NCBI GenBank assembly: GCA_902802905.1 | Contig: CADCNT010000007.1 | Location: forward strand, 31,904 to 95,903 | Reading direction: 5' to 3' | From: an uncultured Erysipelotrichaceae bacterium | GTDB lineage: Bacteria > Bacillota_I > Bacilli_A > RFN20 > CAG-826 | DNA length: 64,000 nucleotides | Part shown: positions 45,025-54,601 of the stretch, in pieces | Layout of the letters: each line of letters opens with the position of its first letter | Position numbering within the stretch: position 1 is the first letter of the stretch | Notes under the pieces: model-generated | Told to the model about the DNA's origin: nothing | The model's input: only the letters and a program-made list of their open reading frames with translations | Database searches by the model: none | Made by a program: the position numbers and the translations under genes

Positions 45025-47121
45025 ATGCACAAATTAGTTATCTCTAAACTATCGAAATCATATCAGTTAGATAAGAATAAATTTTTTCATGCTTTAACAA
45101 ATATTAATCTTGCATTTGAAGAAACAGGCTTAGTTGGAATAATAGGCAAAAGTGGTAGCGGTAAATCGACACTTTTAAACATGATTGCTCGAATTGATGA
45201 ACCAACAAAGGGAGAAATCTTTCTAAATGGCAAGAAATACGATAAGAAGAAAAAGAACAAATATCGGTTTTATAGAAATGAAGTAGGAATTGTTTTTCAG
45301 AATTACCAATTAATCGAAGATAAAACTTGCTTATATAATGTAGCCTTGCCTTTGCTAACCTGTGGATGCAATAAAAAGAAAGCGTTTAATAAAGCAAGGC
45401 TAATGTTGGATTACGTTAACATTAAAACATCTTTACATAATCAAGTTTGTAACCAGTTATCTGGTGGCGAAAAACAACGTGTGGCTATAGCAAGAGCAAT
45501 AATAAATAACCAGTCAGTTATTCTTTGTGATGAACCAACAGGAGCGTTAGATACCAAAAATTCCAAAGTGGTAATGGAGTTATTAAAAACAATAAGTAAA
45601 ACAAGGCTAGTAATTATTGTTTCGCACAACCTACAACTAATTGACAAATATTGTGACAGAAAAATAGAATTGAACGATGGAAGAATTGCTGGTGATATTC
45701 AATTAAATAAAAACATTATAGAAATAAAAGAACCCGTTAAAGAAATCAAAGGAATGTCCAATTGGACAAGCGCATTTTCTTTATCTAATTTTAAAAAAAG
45801 AATTAAAAGAAATCTGTTTGTAATTACTTCTCTTTCTCTGTCACTTATTATGGGAAATTTAGTGTTTGGCTTTGTTTATGGAAAAGACAACGCAATAACA
45901 AATGCTACATATAGACAATTAGATTATGGATATGGTTCAATTTCACATGAAGAAGCTGTGTCTAATACAGGCCTTTTGAAACTTACAAAATCTGTAAGGC
46001 CAGATCTGGAATCTCTTAATAAAAATGAAAATTTAAATAATTTATTCGAAATTTGCCCAAATTTTTCAACAATTATACCTTTAAATCCACATGTTGAGTA
46101 TGACTTAAGTGTCTTGGATAATATTTCATACACTCCAATCTATTCTTTTGATAAAACTTATTATGATTCAACGCTAATTTGTATGGGACAAATTCCGAAT
46201 TTCGACGACCTAAATCAGGTAATTATAAATAAGAAATGTTATGAAACAATTAAGTCTAAAATTCAAAAAGATCCTTTGAATGAATTGATATCTATTACCC
46301 ATAAATTCGAAAGTAATTATGTACTCGAAAATGGTGAATATATTACAGATTCTTTGACTTATGATATTAGTTGTAGAATCGTTGCGGTAGTTGATGAATT
46401 AAGTTATCTTTCCTCTAACAAAATTTATTATTCATATCTTGCTTTAGAAAACTACATGCAAGAAAGTGTTTTGCTCAATTTATCAACCTACTTTGATGAA
46501 ACTATAACATGGTATGACCGTGTGATTAATGCAGAAGATTATTCATATATTTCTGCTTATTCATATCAATTATTTTTGAAGGATTATCAAAAAAGAACTC
46601 TGCTAAACAATGATTATTCTTTTGGTGAAGACTTAACTTTTACTTCTAATTCTTTAATTATTGCTAAATCTCTTTCTGATTTTTTACAAGTTGCAGAATA
46701 TGCATTGTTTTTATTTCTAGCTATAACGATGATTGGAGCCATCTTGATTTTAAGCATTATTTCCTTCACCAATTTTTGTGAAGATAAAAAAACAACAGCG
46801 ATTTTATCTATTGTTGGAGCGAAAAGTAGTGATGTCGAAGATATTTACTTAAATGAATCTTTGATATCAGGATTTAGTGCATTGCTTATTTCTTTGGCTT
46901 TATCATTCCCGCTTTCTACTTTGGCTAATAGCTTAATTTTTAAATTTGTTTCAATCAAAGAAGTAATAAATATACCAATTCTTAAATTATTTAATATTCC
47001 TTTTTTGTACCCTCTTATTTTACTAATTGGGTTAGTTGTAATTGTTGTTTTTGCTTCTATTATTCCGATTAAGTTTTCCCAAATTAATTCTTTAAAACAG
47101 GAGTTGATGGCGAATGATTGA
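45025..47121 (+). CDS. ABC transporter, ATPase fused to FtsX-like permease (first of a pair)
   Basis: A 698-residue fusion. The ATPase (about 1-225) has Walker A GKSGSGKST, signature LSGGEKQRVAIARA and Walker B VILCDEPTGALD. The permease part has one membrane helix (about 270-290), a ~260-residue extracellular domain, then three helices (about 555-685), the MacB/FtsX layout. The ATG at 45025 follows a perfect GGAGGTGAT. It overlaps the next gene by 8 bases, so the two products probably form a heterodimer. MacB-type systems move peptides or lipoproteins or resist antimicrobial peptides. The substrate is not evident and no two-component genes are adjacent. Confidence 0.9.
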   Translation: MHKLVISKLSKSYQLDKNKFFHALTNINLAFEETGLVGIIGKSGSGKSTLLNMIARIDEPTKGEIFLNGKKYDKKKKNKYRFYRNEVGIVFQNYQLIEDKTCLYNVALPLLTCGCNKKKAFNKARLMLDYVNIKTSLHNQVCNQLSGGEKQRVAIARAIINNQSVILCDEPTGALDTKNSKVVMELLKTISKTRLVIIVSHNLQLIDKYCDRKIELNDGRIAGDIQLNKNIIEIKEPVKEIKGMSNWTSAFSLSNFKKRIKRNLFVITSLSLSLIMGNLVFGFVYGKDNAITNATYRQLDYGYGSISHEEAVSNTGLLKLTKSVRPDLESLNKNENLNNLFEICPNFSTIIPLNPHVEYDLSVLDNISYTPIYSFDKTYYDSTLICMGQIPNFDDLNQVIINKKCYETIKSKIQKDPLNELISITHKFESNYVLENGEYITDSLTYDISCRIVAVVDELSYLSSNKIYYSYLALENYMQESVLLNLSTYFDETITWYDRVINAEDYSYISAYSYQLFLKDYQKRTLLNNDYSFGEDLTFTSNSLIIAKSLSDFLQVAEYALFLFLAITMIGAILILSIISFTNFCEDKKTTAILSIVGAKSSDVEDIYLNESLISGFSALLISLALSFPLSTLANSLIFKFVSIKEVINIPILKLFNIPFLYPLILLIGLVVIVVFASIIPIKFSQINSLKQELMAND

Positions 47122-49906
47122 AATTAATAACGTTTCCAAAAAATATAAAAACGATTATGTGTTAAAACACGTTAATCTATCCTTACCTAATTCAGGACTG
47201 GTAATTATTAATGGACCATCTGGATGTGGTAAATCAACACTTCTAAATATACTATCTACTCTTTTAGATTTTGAAGGGGAAATTAACTTTGATGGAAAGA
47301 ACTATTCAAGGCTATTAGAGGATGAAAAGGAATATATAAGAAGCAGAAAAATTGGTTTTGTGTATCAAGATTACAAACTTTTTGAGTTCGAAACAGTAAA
47401 ACAAAATATAGCTTTATCTTTAGATATTGCTTGTGGCGAATCTACTAGCAAAAAGGCGAAAAGAATAAAAGATTTATTACGTTTAGTTAATTTAACAAGA
47501 AAAGAAAACGAATTAGTTGCTCATTTGTCTGGAGGAGAAAAACAAAGAGTATCTATTGCTAGAGCTTTAGCAAATTCTCCTAGTGTTTTATTAGCGGATG
47601 AACCTACTGGAAATCTTGATGAGTATAACACTAAAGTTGTCATGGAATTGTTACAAAAAATAAGTGCATCTTCTTTAGTGGTTGTGGTTAGCCATGATCT
47701 GAAATTATCAAAAGAATATGCAGATGAAATCGTGCAAATGGAAGACGGAGTTATTAAGAAGATTGTTTTTCAAAATAAAAAGAAGCATCAACAGTCGCTT
47801 CCAGTCGTTTCTTTAAAGCATAAAACTAAATCTAGATTTCTTCCTTTTGATTTCTTGTTTAGACACACCTTAAATTCTATCAAAAGAAAGAAGTGGAGAA
47901 CGCTTTTCACTACATTAATTACTTCTATAGGCTTAATTGGAGTTGGCTTGGCTAGTACTTTGTCTAATATCATTTCGAACAATTTGTATCGAAGTTATTC
48001 TTCAATATTAGATGATGATCGTTTGATTTTAAGCGCAAAAGAAGAAACCAGCGTTAGAGATATCATCACTGCTGCAACTTATGATGAAGTTTTATCCATT
48101 TGCGAACCTTATTCTGCTGATATTTCCTATATTGGTACTTATTACTTAAATGACTTTTCACAAATGTTTGACTATAACGTTGCCACGCTAGAAAAAGATG
48201 GGACAATAAAGCCAATAAACGGAATAAATATTTCCCTTATCAATGAGTTTTCATTGTTTGAAAACGACTTACAAATTTTGCCTGAAAAAGTTGAAGAATT
48301 AAGCAATAACGAATTCGTTTTGTCTGGCCCATTTTCCATTGTAAACGAGCTATGTTATCAACTACAAATTGAAAGGACTTTAGACTCATTTAGCCGGTAT
48401 CTGTCGCGTAATTCAGTGGAAATTACGTTTTATATAAGCAATTCTAATTGGCAATATGAAGGTAGCTTTACTCTTGCATTGAAAGGTTTTGTTTTATCAA
48501 ATCAAACTCGTATATACCACACTAATTTTTTATGGAACGAATATATTTTAGAAAGCAAACTAACATTACCAACAACAGATTATCTTAATGTCGCTAGTAA
48601 TCATCCTTGGGATTTAAGGAGAGCATATTTCATTAGCTTTAACAAGAATAGGGATTCTTTTATTGAAGAACATAGATTTGACTTTTCGTTTAAAGATTAT
48701 GATTTTGAAATCCTCGATGATAAATATTATCCAAACTTATTTAGTGGTTTTGATCCATTTGAATGCAATCGACTCCTTGTAATAAAAAGAACTAAAAAAG
48801 ATTACCTGCCTTCTTTTATAGGAACATATTGCAAAGATTTATCTAAACATATCAAAAGTGTTATCTATGGAAGTTCAAATGCATACGCTATTTATGACAA
48901 AAGTTTAATGGCAGGCTTTGCTAAAAGTAGTTTTATTTCCAAGGATGAAGTAAATATTGAGGATGTTATTGATTTATTAAGTTATGTCAAATACGAGGAT
49001 TCTCAAAATATAGTTTTGCCTAATGGAACTTTAGAAGGCCATTTTTCTAAAAGTAATCTTGATGGATTTGTCTTTGAACCTAATTACAAACTTGTATCTG
49101 GAAGAAAACCAATGAATTATCAAGAGATTGTTATTTCCCAAACCCTAGCCGATAGACTAAATTTCATTGAACCAATCAATAAAACTTTGTTTTTCACTTA
49201 TCCAGTTATTGAAAACTCTTTACCTTCTGGCTATATCTCTCGTGATTTCAAATCTGTCTCCCTTAAAGTGGTTGGCGTTTCTGATTCTGGAAAACTCGCT
49301 CTTCATCATGGAGAAAACTGGTCGATTTTATTCTTTCAAACCATGCTTGGTATATCGACATTACAACTTAATGTAGAAAATCTTTCGATTCAGATAGATA
49401 AAGTTTATGAACAAGACATAACTGTAAAGTTAAATAGATCATTTCCTCAATATGAAGTCTATTCACCACTGAAAGATGTGAGAAAGAGCATTGATAAAAT
49501 CTGTAGCTACATTGAATTAATTTTGCTAATTGTGTCTATATCTAGTATCGTTATTGCTTCATTAATATTAATAATCTGTAATCACCTTCATTTTCTTGAG
49601 GCCAAAAAAGATATTGGTTTAGTTAGATGCTTGGGCTGTAAAAAAAGCGAAAGTAAAAAGTTTGTCTACTTCCATTCGTTTATGATGACAGGCTTTTCAC
49701 TGCTTTTATCTTCTTTTGAATTATTTTTTATTTCGCTAATTCTTTCAAAAACGATGGCGAGTTCCCTGCACATACAATCTTCATTTATCTTAAATCCAAT
49801 GTCGTTTGTTTATATGATTCTAACCGATGTTTTTATATCGTTAATTAGTGCATTTTTCATCGCAAGGGAGATTAATAAAATTACACCTTTAGAATGTTTA
49901 TCGTAA
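47114..49906 (+). CDS. ABC transporter, ATPase fused to FtsX-like permease (second of a pair)
   Basis: A 930-residue partner of the preceding protein with the same layout. The ATPase (about 1-220) has GPSGCGKST, LSGGEKQRVSIARA and VLLADEPTGNLD. A first helix (about 270-295) is followed by a very large extracellular domain of about 500 residues, then three C-terminal helices (about 795-925). The extracellular part is twice the size of that of its partner, suggesting it does most substrate or target binding. Start overlaps the upstream gene (ATGATTGA). A 7-bp dyad without a strong T run follows. Confidence 0.9.
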   Translation: MIEINNVSKKYKNDYVLKHVNLSLPNSGLVIINGPSGCGKSTLLNILSTLLDFEGEINFDGKNYSRLLEDEKEYIRSRKIGFVYQDYKLFEFETVKQNIALSLDIACGESTSKKAKRIKDLLRLVNLTRKENELVAHLSGGEKQRVSIARALANSPSVLLADEPTGNLDEYNTKVVMELLQKISASSLVVVVSHDLKLSKEYADEIVQMEDGVIKKIVFQNKKKHQQSLPVVSLKHKTKSRFLPFDFLFRHTLNSIKRKKWRTLFTTLITSIGLIGVGLASTLSNIISNNLYRSYSSILDDDRLILSAKEETSVRDIITAATYDEVLSICEPYSADISYIGTYYLNDFSQMFDYNVATLEKDGTIKPINGINISLINEFSLFENDLQILPEKVEELSNNEFVLSGPFSIVNELCYQLQIERTLDSFSRYLSRNSVEITFYISNSNWQYEGSFTLALKGFVLSNQTRIYHTNFLWNEYILESKLTLPTTDYLNVASNHPWDLRRAYFISFNKNRDSFIEEHRFDFSFKDYDFEILDDKYYPNLFSGFDPFECNRLLVIKRTKKDYLPSFIGTYCKDLSKHIKSVIYGSSNAYAIYDKSLMAGFAKSSFISKDEVNIEDVIDLLSYVKYEDSQNIVLPNGTLEGHFSKSNLDGFVFEPNYKLVSGRKPMNYQEIVISQTLADRLNFIEPINKTLFFTYPVIENSLPSGYISRDFKSVSLKVVGVSDSGKLALHHGENWSILFFQTMLGISTLQLNVENLSIQIDKVYEQDITVKLNRSFPQYEVYSPLKDVRKSIDKICSYIELILLIVSISSIVIASLILIICNHLHFLEAKKDIGLVRCLGCKKSESKKFVYFHSFMMTGFSLLLSSFELFFISLILSKTMASSLHIQSSFILNPMSFVYMILTDVFISLISAFFIAREINKITPLECLS

Positions 49907-49923
49907 TTTATTCTATAAATTGT

Positions 49924-49951
49924 TTGTTTTAAACAATGATTTGAATATAAT
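49924..49951 (+). promoter_or_regulatory. ychF promoter
   Basis: TTGTTT (49924-49929) and TATAAT (49946-49951) with 16-base spacing. The -35 lies within an inverted repeat ATTGTTT-N5-AAACAAT (about 49919-49937) that may also end the ABC transcript. Confidence 0.5.
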
Positions 49952-49976
49952 ATTCAATTGAAAGAAGAAATAATAA

Positions 49977-51092
49977 ATGGGATTAAAAGCAGGAATTGTC
50001 GGTTTACCAAATGTTGGTAAATCTACCTTATTTAACGCGATTACAAATTCACACGTCGAAGCCGCCAACTATCCTTTTGCCACAATCAATCCAAACACTC
50101 GTATTGTCGATGTCCCTGATGAGAGATTAGATTTTCTTGTTAATATTTTTAAGCCTGAAAGAACAATTCCAGCAACAATTGAATTTTATGATATTGCTGG
50201 ACTTGTTAGAGGTGCCTCTAAAGGCGAAGGCTTAGGAAATCAATTTCTTTCACATATTAGAGAGTGCGACGCGATTGTTGAAGTGGTTCGTTGTTTTTCT
50301 AATGCTGATATCATTCACGTAGAAGGCGATGTTGATCCAATTAGAGATATTGAGGTTATTAACTTAGAACTTGTTATGGCAGATTTAGAAACTGTAACTC
50401 GTCGTATAGAAAAGATTGAGAATAAAGCTCGTATCTTAAAAGATAAAGAATCTGTAATGGAAATGTCAGCGCTCACCCCTTTAAAAGAAGCACTAGAGCA
50501 AGGTATAGCAGCTAGAAATGTTAAACTAACTCAAGAGCAAGAAGAAGTTGTTTATAACTACCACCTATTAACTAAAAAACCAATTATCTATGTTGCCAAT
50601 GTTGGTGATGAAGATTTATTAGATATTGATAACTGCGCTAATTACCTAAAAGTAAAAGATTATGCAGATAAAGAAGGCAATGGTGTTATACCAGTTAGCT
50701 GTGAAATTGAATCTCAACTTTCTGAATTATCTAAAGAAGAAAAAGTTGCTTTCCTTCAAGACCTAGGAATTGAAAGCGCCGGTTTATCACAACTCATTAA
50801 AGCAACTTATAAATTACTGAATTTATCCACATTCTTCACAGTCGGTGCTGACGAATGTCGTGCTTGGACATTTACAAATGGTTATAGCGCTCCTAAGTGT
50901 GCTGGTATTATTCACACTGATTTTGAAAGAGGCTTTATTTGCGCTGAAGTGTATACATATGATGCTATACATGAATTAGGTAGTGAAGCTGCTGTAAAAG
51001 AAGCTGGAAAGATTAGAACTGAAGGACGTAATTATTTCCCTAAAGATGGAGATATCATGTTCTTTAAATTTAATGTGTCAGGTAAAAAATAA
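49977..51092 (+). CDS. ychF: Redox-regulated ATPase/GTPase YchF (Obg-like)
   Basis: A 371-residue P-loop NTPase that binds ribosomes and, unusually for the Obg group, hydrolyses ATP. P-loop GLPNVGKST, DIAGLVRGASKGEGLGN, the NVGDEDL variant of the base-recognition region, and a C-terminal TGS-like domain ending FKFNVSGKK. Full length. Shares one base with ispF (TAATG). Confidence 0.96.
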   Translation: MGLKAGIVGLPNVGKSTLFNAITNSHVEAANYPFATINPNTRIVDVPDERLDFLVNIFKPERTIPATIEFYDIAGLVRGASKGEGLGNQFLSHIRECDAIVEVVRCFSNADIIHVEGDVDPIRDIEVINLELVMADLETVTRRIEKIENKARILKDKESVMEMSALTPLKEALEQGIAARNVKLTQEQEEVVYNYHLLTKKPIIYVANVGDEDLLDIDNCANYLKVKDYADKEGNGVIPVSCEIESQLSELSKEEKVAFLQDLGIESAGLSQLIKATYKLLNLSTFFTVGADECRAWTFTNGYSAPKCAGIIHTDFERGFICAEVYTYDAIHELGSEAAVKEAGKIRTEGRNYFPKDGDIMFFKFNVSGKK

Positions 51093-51589
51093 TGGACTTC
51101 CGTATAGGTTTTAGCAAAGATATACATCGTTTAGTGGAAAATAGAAAACTCATTATTGGTGGGGTGATTATACCTTATCATTTAGGTGAATTGGCTCACA
51201 GTGATGGTGATGTTTTATATCATGCTTTGGCAGAATCTATTTTGGGCGCATTAGCCTTAGGTGATTTAGGAACTCATTTCCCAGATAATTCAGAAGAAAC
51301 ATTAGACATGAATAGCGCCGACATTGTTTATAAAGTCGTGACCATGATGTTTGAAAAAGGTTATGAAGTTAATAATGTTGATATATTTGTTTCTTTAGAG
51401 AAGCCAAAACTTAAAGACTATATTCCTCAAATAAGACAAAATGTCGCTAACTTATTACAGATTAAGATCGATGCTGTCTCCATTAAAGCTGGCACTAATG
51501 AAGGTGTTGGTCCAGTTGGAGAAGGAAAAGCTATCGAAGCCACATCAGCTATTCTATTAAAAAAGAAAGTTATTGCTAATTTAGATTAG
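51092..51589 (+). CDS. ispF: 2-C-methyl-D-erythritol 2,4-cyclodiphosphate synthase
   Basis: A 165-residue enzyme of the MEP isoprenoid pathway. Metal-binding SKDIHRL (DxH) and AHSDGDVLYHALAESILGALALGDLGTHFPD are diagnostic, and TNEGVGPVGEGKAI matches the C-terminal motif. Its presence implies isoprenoid supply through MEP rather than mevalonate, feeding undecaprenyl phosphate and the MiaA substrate. Overlaps ychF by one base. Confidence 0.96.
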   Translation: MDFRIGFSKDIHRLVENRKLIIGGVIIPYHLGELAHSDGDVLYHALAESILGALALGDLGTHFPDNSEETLDMNSADIVYKVVTMMFEKGYEVNNVDIFVSLEKPKLKDYIPQIRQNVANLLQIKIDAVSIKAGTNEGVGPVGEGKAIEATSAILLKKKVIANLD

Positions 51590-51602
51590 TAATAAGTATA
51601 AT
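51573..51602 (+). promoter_or_regulatory. argS promoter with very short leader
   Basis: TTGCTA (51573-51578) and TATAAT (51597-51602) at 18-base spacing, overlapping the end of ispF. Predicted start about 7 bases before the argS ATG, with no ribosome-binding site. Confidence 0.5.
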
Positions 51603-51615
51603 TTAACGTTAAATT

Positions 51616-53232
51616 ATGGAAATCAAAGAAAGTCTTAAATTAAATATCCAAAATGCATTAAAGCAACTTAATGTTGATTTTGCCTTAGACCAAATCGTAA
51701 TTGAAGATAGTAAAGATCCTAGCCACGGAGACTATGCAACTAATGTTGCAATGAAATCCTGTCGTTTATTTGGCAAAGCTCCAAAAGATGTTGCTGAATT
51801 AATTGTGACTAAACTTGATTTAAACGAAATTGAAAAAGTAGAAATTGCTGGTCCGGGATTCATTAATTTCTTTATGAAAAATGACTCACTAAGTAATGTT
51901 GTTAGCAAGATTATTGCTGAAAACGAAAACTTTGGTCGCAGTGAAAAAAAGAATAAAAGAATCAATGTTGAATTTGTCTCTGCAAACCCAACTGGTGATT
52001 TACATGTTGGCCACGCTCGTGGCGCTGCAATTGGAGATTCGATTGCAAGGATCTTGGATTTTGATGGTTATGATGTGACTCGTGAATATTACATTAATGA
52101 CGCTGGTAATCAGATTGACCATCTCGGTGAATCTTTAGTGGAACGTTATAAAGAAATTCTTGGTCTCCCATTTGCATTACCTGAAGATGGCTATCACGGG
52201 GAAGATGTTAAGCTTGTTGCAAAACGCATTTATGATGAATTTGGCCCGGACTTATTAAATAAAGATAACTACTTCGAATTCTTTAAAGAAAAAGGAATGG
52301 AATTCGAACTTGATAAAATTAAAGAAGACTTAAAAGTCTATAACGTCACTTTTGATATTTTCTCCAGCGAAAAGAAGATTCGTGCTGGTGGAGCAGTTGA
52401 AAAAGAAATTGAGTATTTAAAAGACCATGTATATGAAGAAGATGGCGCCCTTGTTCTAAAGACAACTGACTATCTTGATGATAAAGATAGAGTTATTAGA
52501 AAGAGCAACGGTGAATACACATATTTCATGCCAGATATCGTCTATCATATTAATAAGCTTAGCCGTGGTTTTGATCAACTCATCGATGTTTTAGGAGCTG
52601 ACCATCATGGATATATTAATCGTATGAAGAGCGCGCTCATGATGCATGGATATGCTCAAGACGCCTTAGAAGTTGAACTCATTCAAATGGTAAGAATGAT
52701 GAAAGACGGCGAAGAATTCAAACTTTCTAAACGTACAGGTAATGGCTACACATTAAGAGAACTTTGTTTAGACGCCGGAGTAGACGCTGCTAGATATTTC
52801 TTTGTCATGAGAAACGCAAGTAGTCATTTAGACTTTGATTTAGACTTAGCGGTTAAACAAAGCAGTGATAATCCAGTCTATTATGCCCAATATGCTCATG
52901 CTAGACTTTGCTCTATTTTGGAACAAGCAAGTGATATCAAGGTTAATGTATCGCCTGTTCTTTCTAAAGCTAGTGAGCTAGATTTAGCTAAAGCATTAGC
53001 GAATTTTCCAAATGTTATTAAGGCCGCTTCTAAAGAAAGAGCCCCATATAAAATTACTAACTACATTCATGATGTAGCAGAAAGAGTGCATGCTTTCTAC
53101 ACTGAATGTCGAGTTATAGATCGAGATAACCTAGATGTTACCTCATCTCGATTAGGCTTATGCCTAGCGAGCAAAATAATTCTTAAAAACGCACTAAATC
53201 TTGTTGGAGTGTCTGCTCCAAATAAGATGTAA
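51616..53232 (+). CDS. argS: Arginyl-tRNA synthetase
   Basis: A 538-residue class I synthetase. N-terminal Add-1 domain (about 1-110) containing FGKAPKDVAELIV and EIEKVEIAGPGF, which contacts the tRNA elbow in known ArgS structures. The HIGH motif is HVGHARG, the KMSKS region is KLSKRTGN, and the C-terminal anticodon-binding domain is DALR-like. It is slightly short for the family. The Add-1 core is closely matched by an insert in the cardiolipin synthase at 36169. Confidence 0.96.
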   Translation: MEIKESLKLNIQNALKQLNVDFALDQIVIEDSKDPSHGDYATNVAMKSCRLFGKAPKDVAELIVTKLDLNEIEKVEIAGPGFINFFMKNDSLSNVVSKIIAENENFGRSEKKNKRINVEFVSANPTGDLHVGHARGAAIGDSIARILDFDGYDVTREYYINDAGNQIDHLGESLVERYKEILGLPFALPEDGYHGEDVKLVAKRIYDEFGPDLLNKDNYFEFFKEKGMEFELDKIKEDLKVYNVTFDIFSSEKKIRAGGAVEKEIEYLKDHVYEEDGALVLKTTDYLDDKDRVIRKSNGEYTYFMPDIVYHINKLSRGFDQLIDVLGADHHGYINRMKSALMMHGYAQDALEVELIQMVRMMKDGEEFKLSKRTGNGYTLRELCLDAGVDAARYFFVMRNASSHLDFDLDLAVKQSSDNPVYYAQYAHARLCSILEQASDIKVNVSPVLSKASELDLAKALANFPNVIKAASKERAPYKITNYIHDVAERVHAFYTECRVIDRDNLDVTSSRLGLCLASKIILKNALNLVGVSAPNKM

Positions 53233-53247
53233 GAAAGGAGACATAAA

Positions 53248-53640
53248 ATGTCTAAATCATTAATCGACCATGCTTATGATTTTGTATCTAAGCATAAAAA
53301 CTCAGTTAACTTTAAAGATATCTGGGAGTACGTGAAAAAAGAAGCCGGTTTAAGCGAAGAAGAAGCCAATAAGAAAGTTGGACAATTCTTTACGAACATG
53401 ATGCTTGATGGCAGATTCATTACTCTTGGAGAAAATGAATGGGATTTAAGAGAAAGACATGTCTTTGATAAAGTTCATATCGACATGAGAGATGTCTATA
53501 GTGATGTTCAAACAAGCGACATTGATGTAGAAGACGAAGAAGAAGTGGAATACAACAAAGTCTTCGAAGAAGATTCCGCTATTGATTCATCCGCTGAAGA
53601 AAACGAAGAAAAAGAAGAATCTGCTGAAGACGAAGATTAA
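53248..53640 (+). CDS. rpoE: DNA-directed RNA polymerase delta subunit
   Basis: A 130-residue Firmicute-specific polymerase subunit. The N-terminal HARE/winged-helix domain (LIDHAYDFVSKHKNSVNFKDIWEYV...GRFITLGENEWDLRER) is followed by the typical disordered acidic tail of Asp/Glu from about residue 85. Delta displaces nucleic acids and speeds polymerase recycling. GAAAGGAGA precedes the ATG. Confidence 0.96.
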   Translation: MSKSLIDHAYDFVSKHKNSVNFKDIWEYVKKEAGLSEEEANKKVGQFFTNMMLDGRFITLGENEWDLRERHVFDKVHIDMRDVYSDVQTSDIDVEDEEEVEYNKVFEEDSAIDSSAEENEEKEESAEDED

Positions 53641-53645
53641 TTTAT

Positions 53646-54599
53646 ATGTTCGACCAAATTTTTGAACTGATTAAAAAGTATCAATCGATTGTTATTTTTG
53701 GTCATATTAATCCAGATGGGGATTGCTATGGTTCTCAAGTCGGATTAAAAGAGGTTATTCTTGCCAATTTCCCGGAAAAAGAAGTCTATATTTCCGGTAC
53801 TGGCATTCCTAGATTTTACAATGTAATTTGTAAAACTGACGACGTAAGTGATGAAGTTATTGAAAGATCATTAGGCATTCTTGTTGATGGTAATGATTTT
53901 GGAAGAATGGAAGACTCTCGTGTGACCAAGTGCGCTGCTTGGGCGAAAATTGATCACCACATTGATACAGGTTCATTTACCCAAGGACCGCAGGTGGTTG
54001 ATGTTGGAGCAAATAGTACTTGTGACATCATTACTGGTTTTGTTATTGATTACAATTTAAAAATTACCAAACTTGCTGCCACTGCATTATATCTAGGCAT
54101 TTTAACTGATACTGCAAGATTCCAATTTGTGACTGATTATCCACAGACTTTTGGACGTGTCAAATTCTTATGTGAGAATGGAGCAGATCCAGCAGAAATA
54201 AACGATGTGCTTAATCGTACAGATGTGATTGCTTTAGCTGCAAAAGGCTATGTTTTGTCACATTATAAGAAATCTAAACATGGTGTAATCTACATTGCTT
54301 TTAACAAGAAAACACTACAGAAACTTTCTATTTCTGCAAATCACGCTAGTGGATTAGTTAATCTTTTAAGCAATATCGATGGTTATCCAGTTTGGTGTAC
54401 ATTTGCTGAATATACAAACGGTAAAGTGAGAATGGAAATTAGAAGCAATGGTCCAATAATTCAACCAGTCGCTGTTAGCGTAGGTGGTGGTGGACACGCT
54501 CATGCAAGTGGTGCAACATTACCCGAACTCAAGCAAGACATTATCGATGATATTATCCATAAATTAGACGAAACTATTCTTGAATGGAGAGGCAAATAA
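53646..54599 (+). CDS. nrnA: DHH-family phosphoesterase, NrnA-type nanoRNase/pAp phosphatase
   Basis: A 317-residue enzyme. DHH motifs: GHINPDGDCYGS, LVDGNDFGR, KIDHHID, GILTDTARF. The DHHA1 domain ends with GGGGHAHASG. NrnA degrades 2-5 nt RNAs and, in Bacillus, dephosphorylates pAp. Starts 5 bases after rpoE without a clear ribosome-binding site. Its neighbour is a second candidate pAp phosphatase. Confidence 0.92.
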   Translation: MFDQIFELIKKYQSIVIFGHINPDGDCYGSQVGLKEVILANFPEKEVYISGTGIPRFYNVICKTDDVSDEVIERSLGILVDGNDFGRMEDSRVTKCAAWAKIDHHIDTGSFTQGPQVVDVGANSTCDIITGFVIDYNLKITKLAATALYLGILTDTARFQFVTDYPQTFGRVKFLCENGADPAEINDVLNRTDVIALAAKGYVLSHYKKSKHGVIYIAFNKKTLQKLSISANHASGLVNLLSNIDGYPVWCTFAEYTNGKVRMEIRSNGPIIQPVAVSVGGGGHAHASGATLPELKQDIIDDIIHKLDETILEWRGK

Positions 54600-54601
54600 T
54601 T

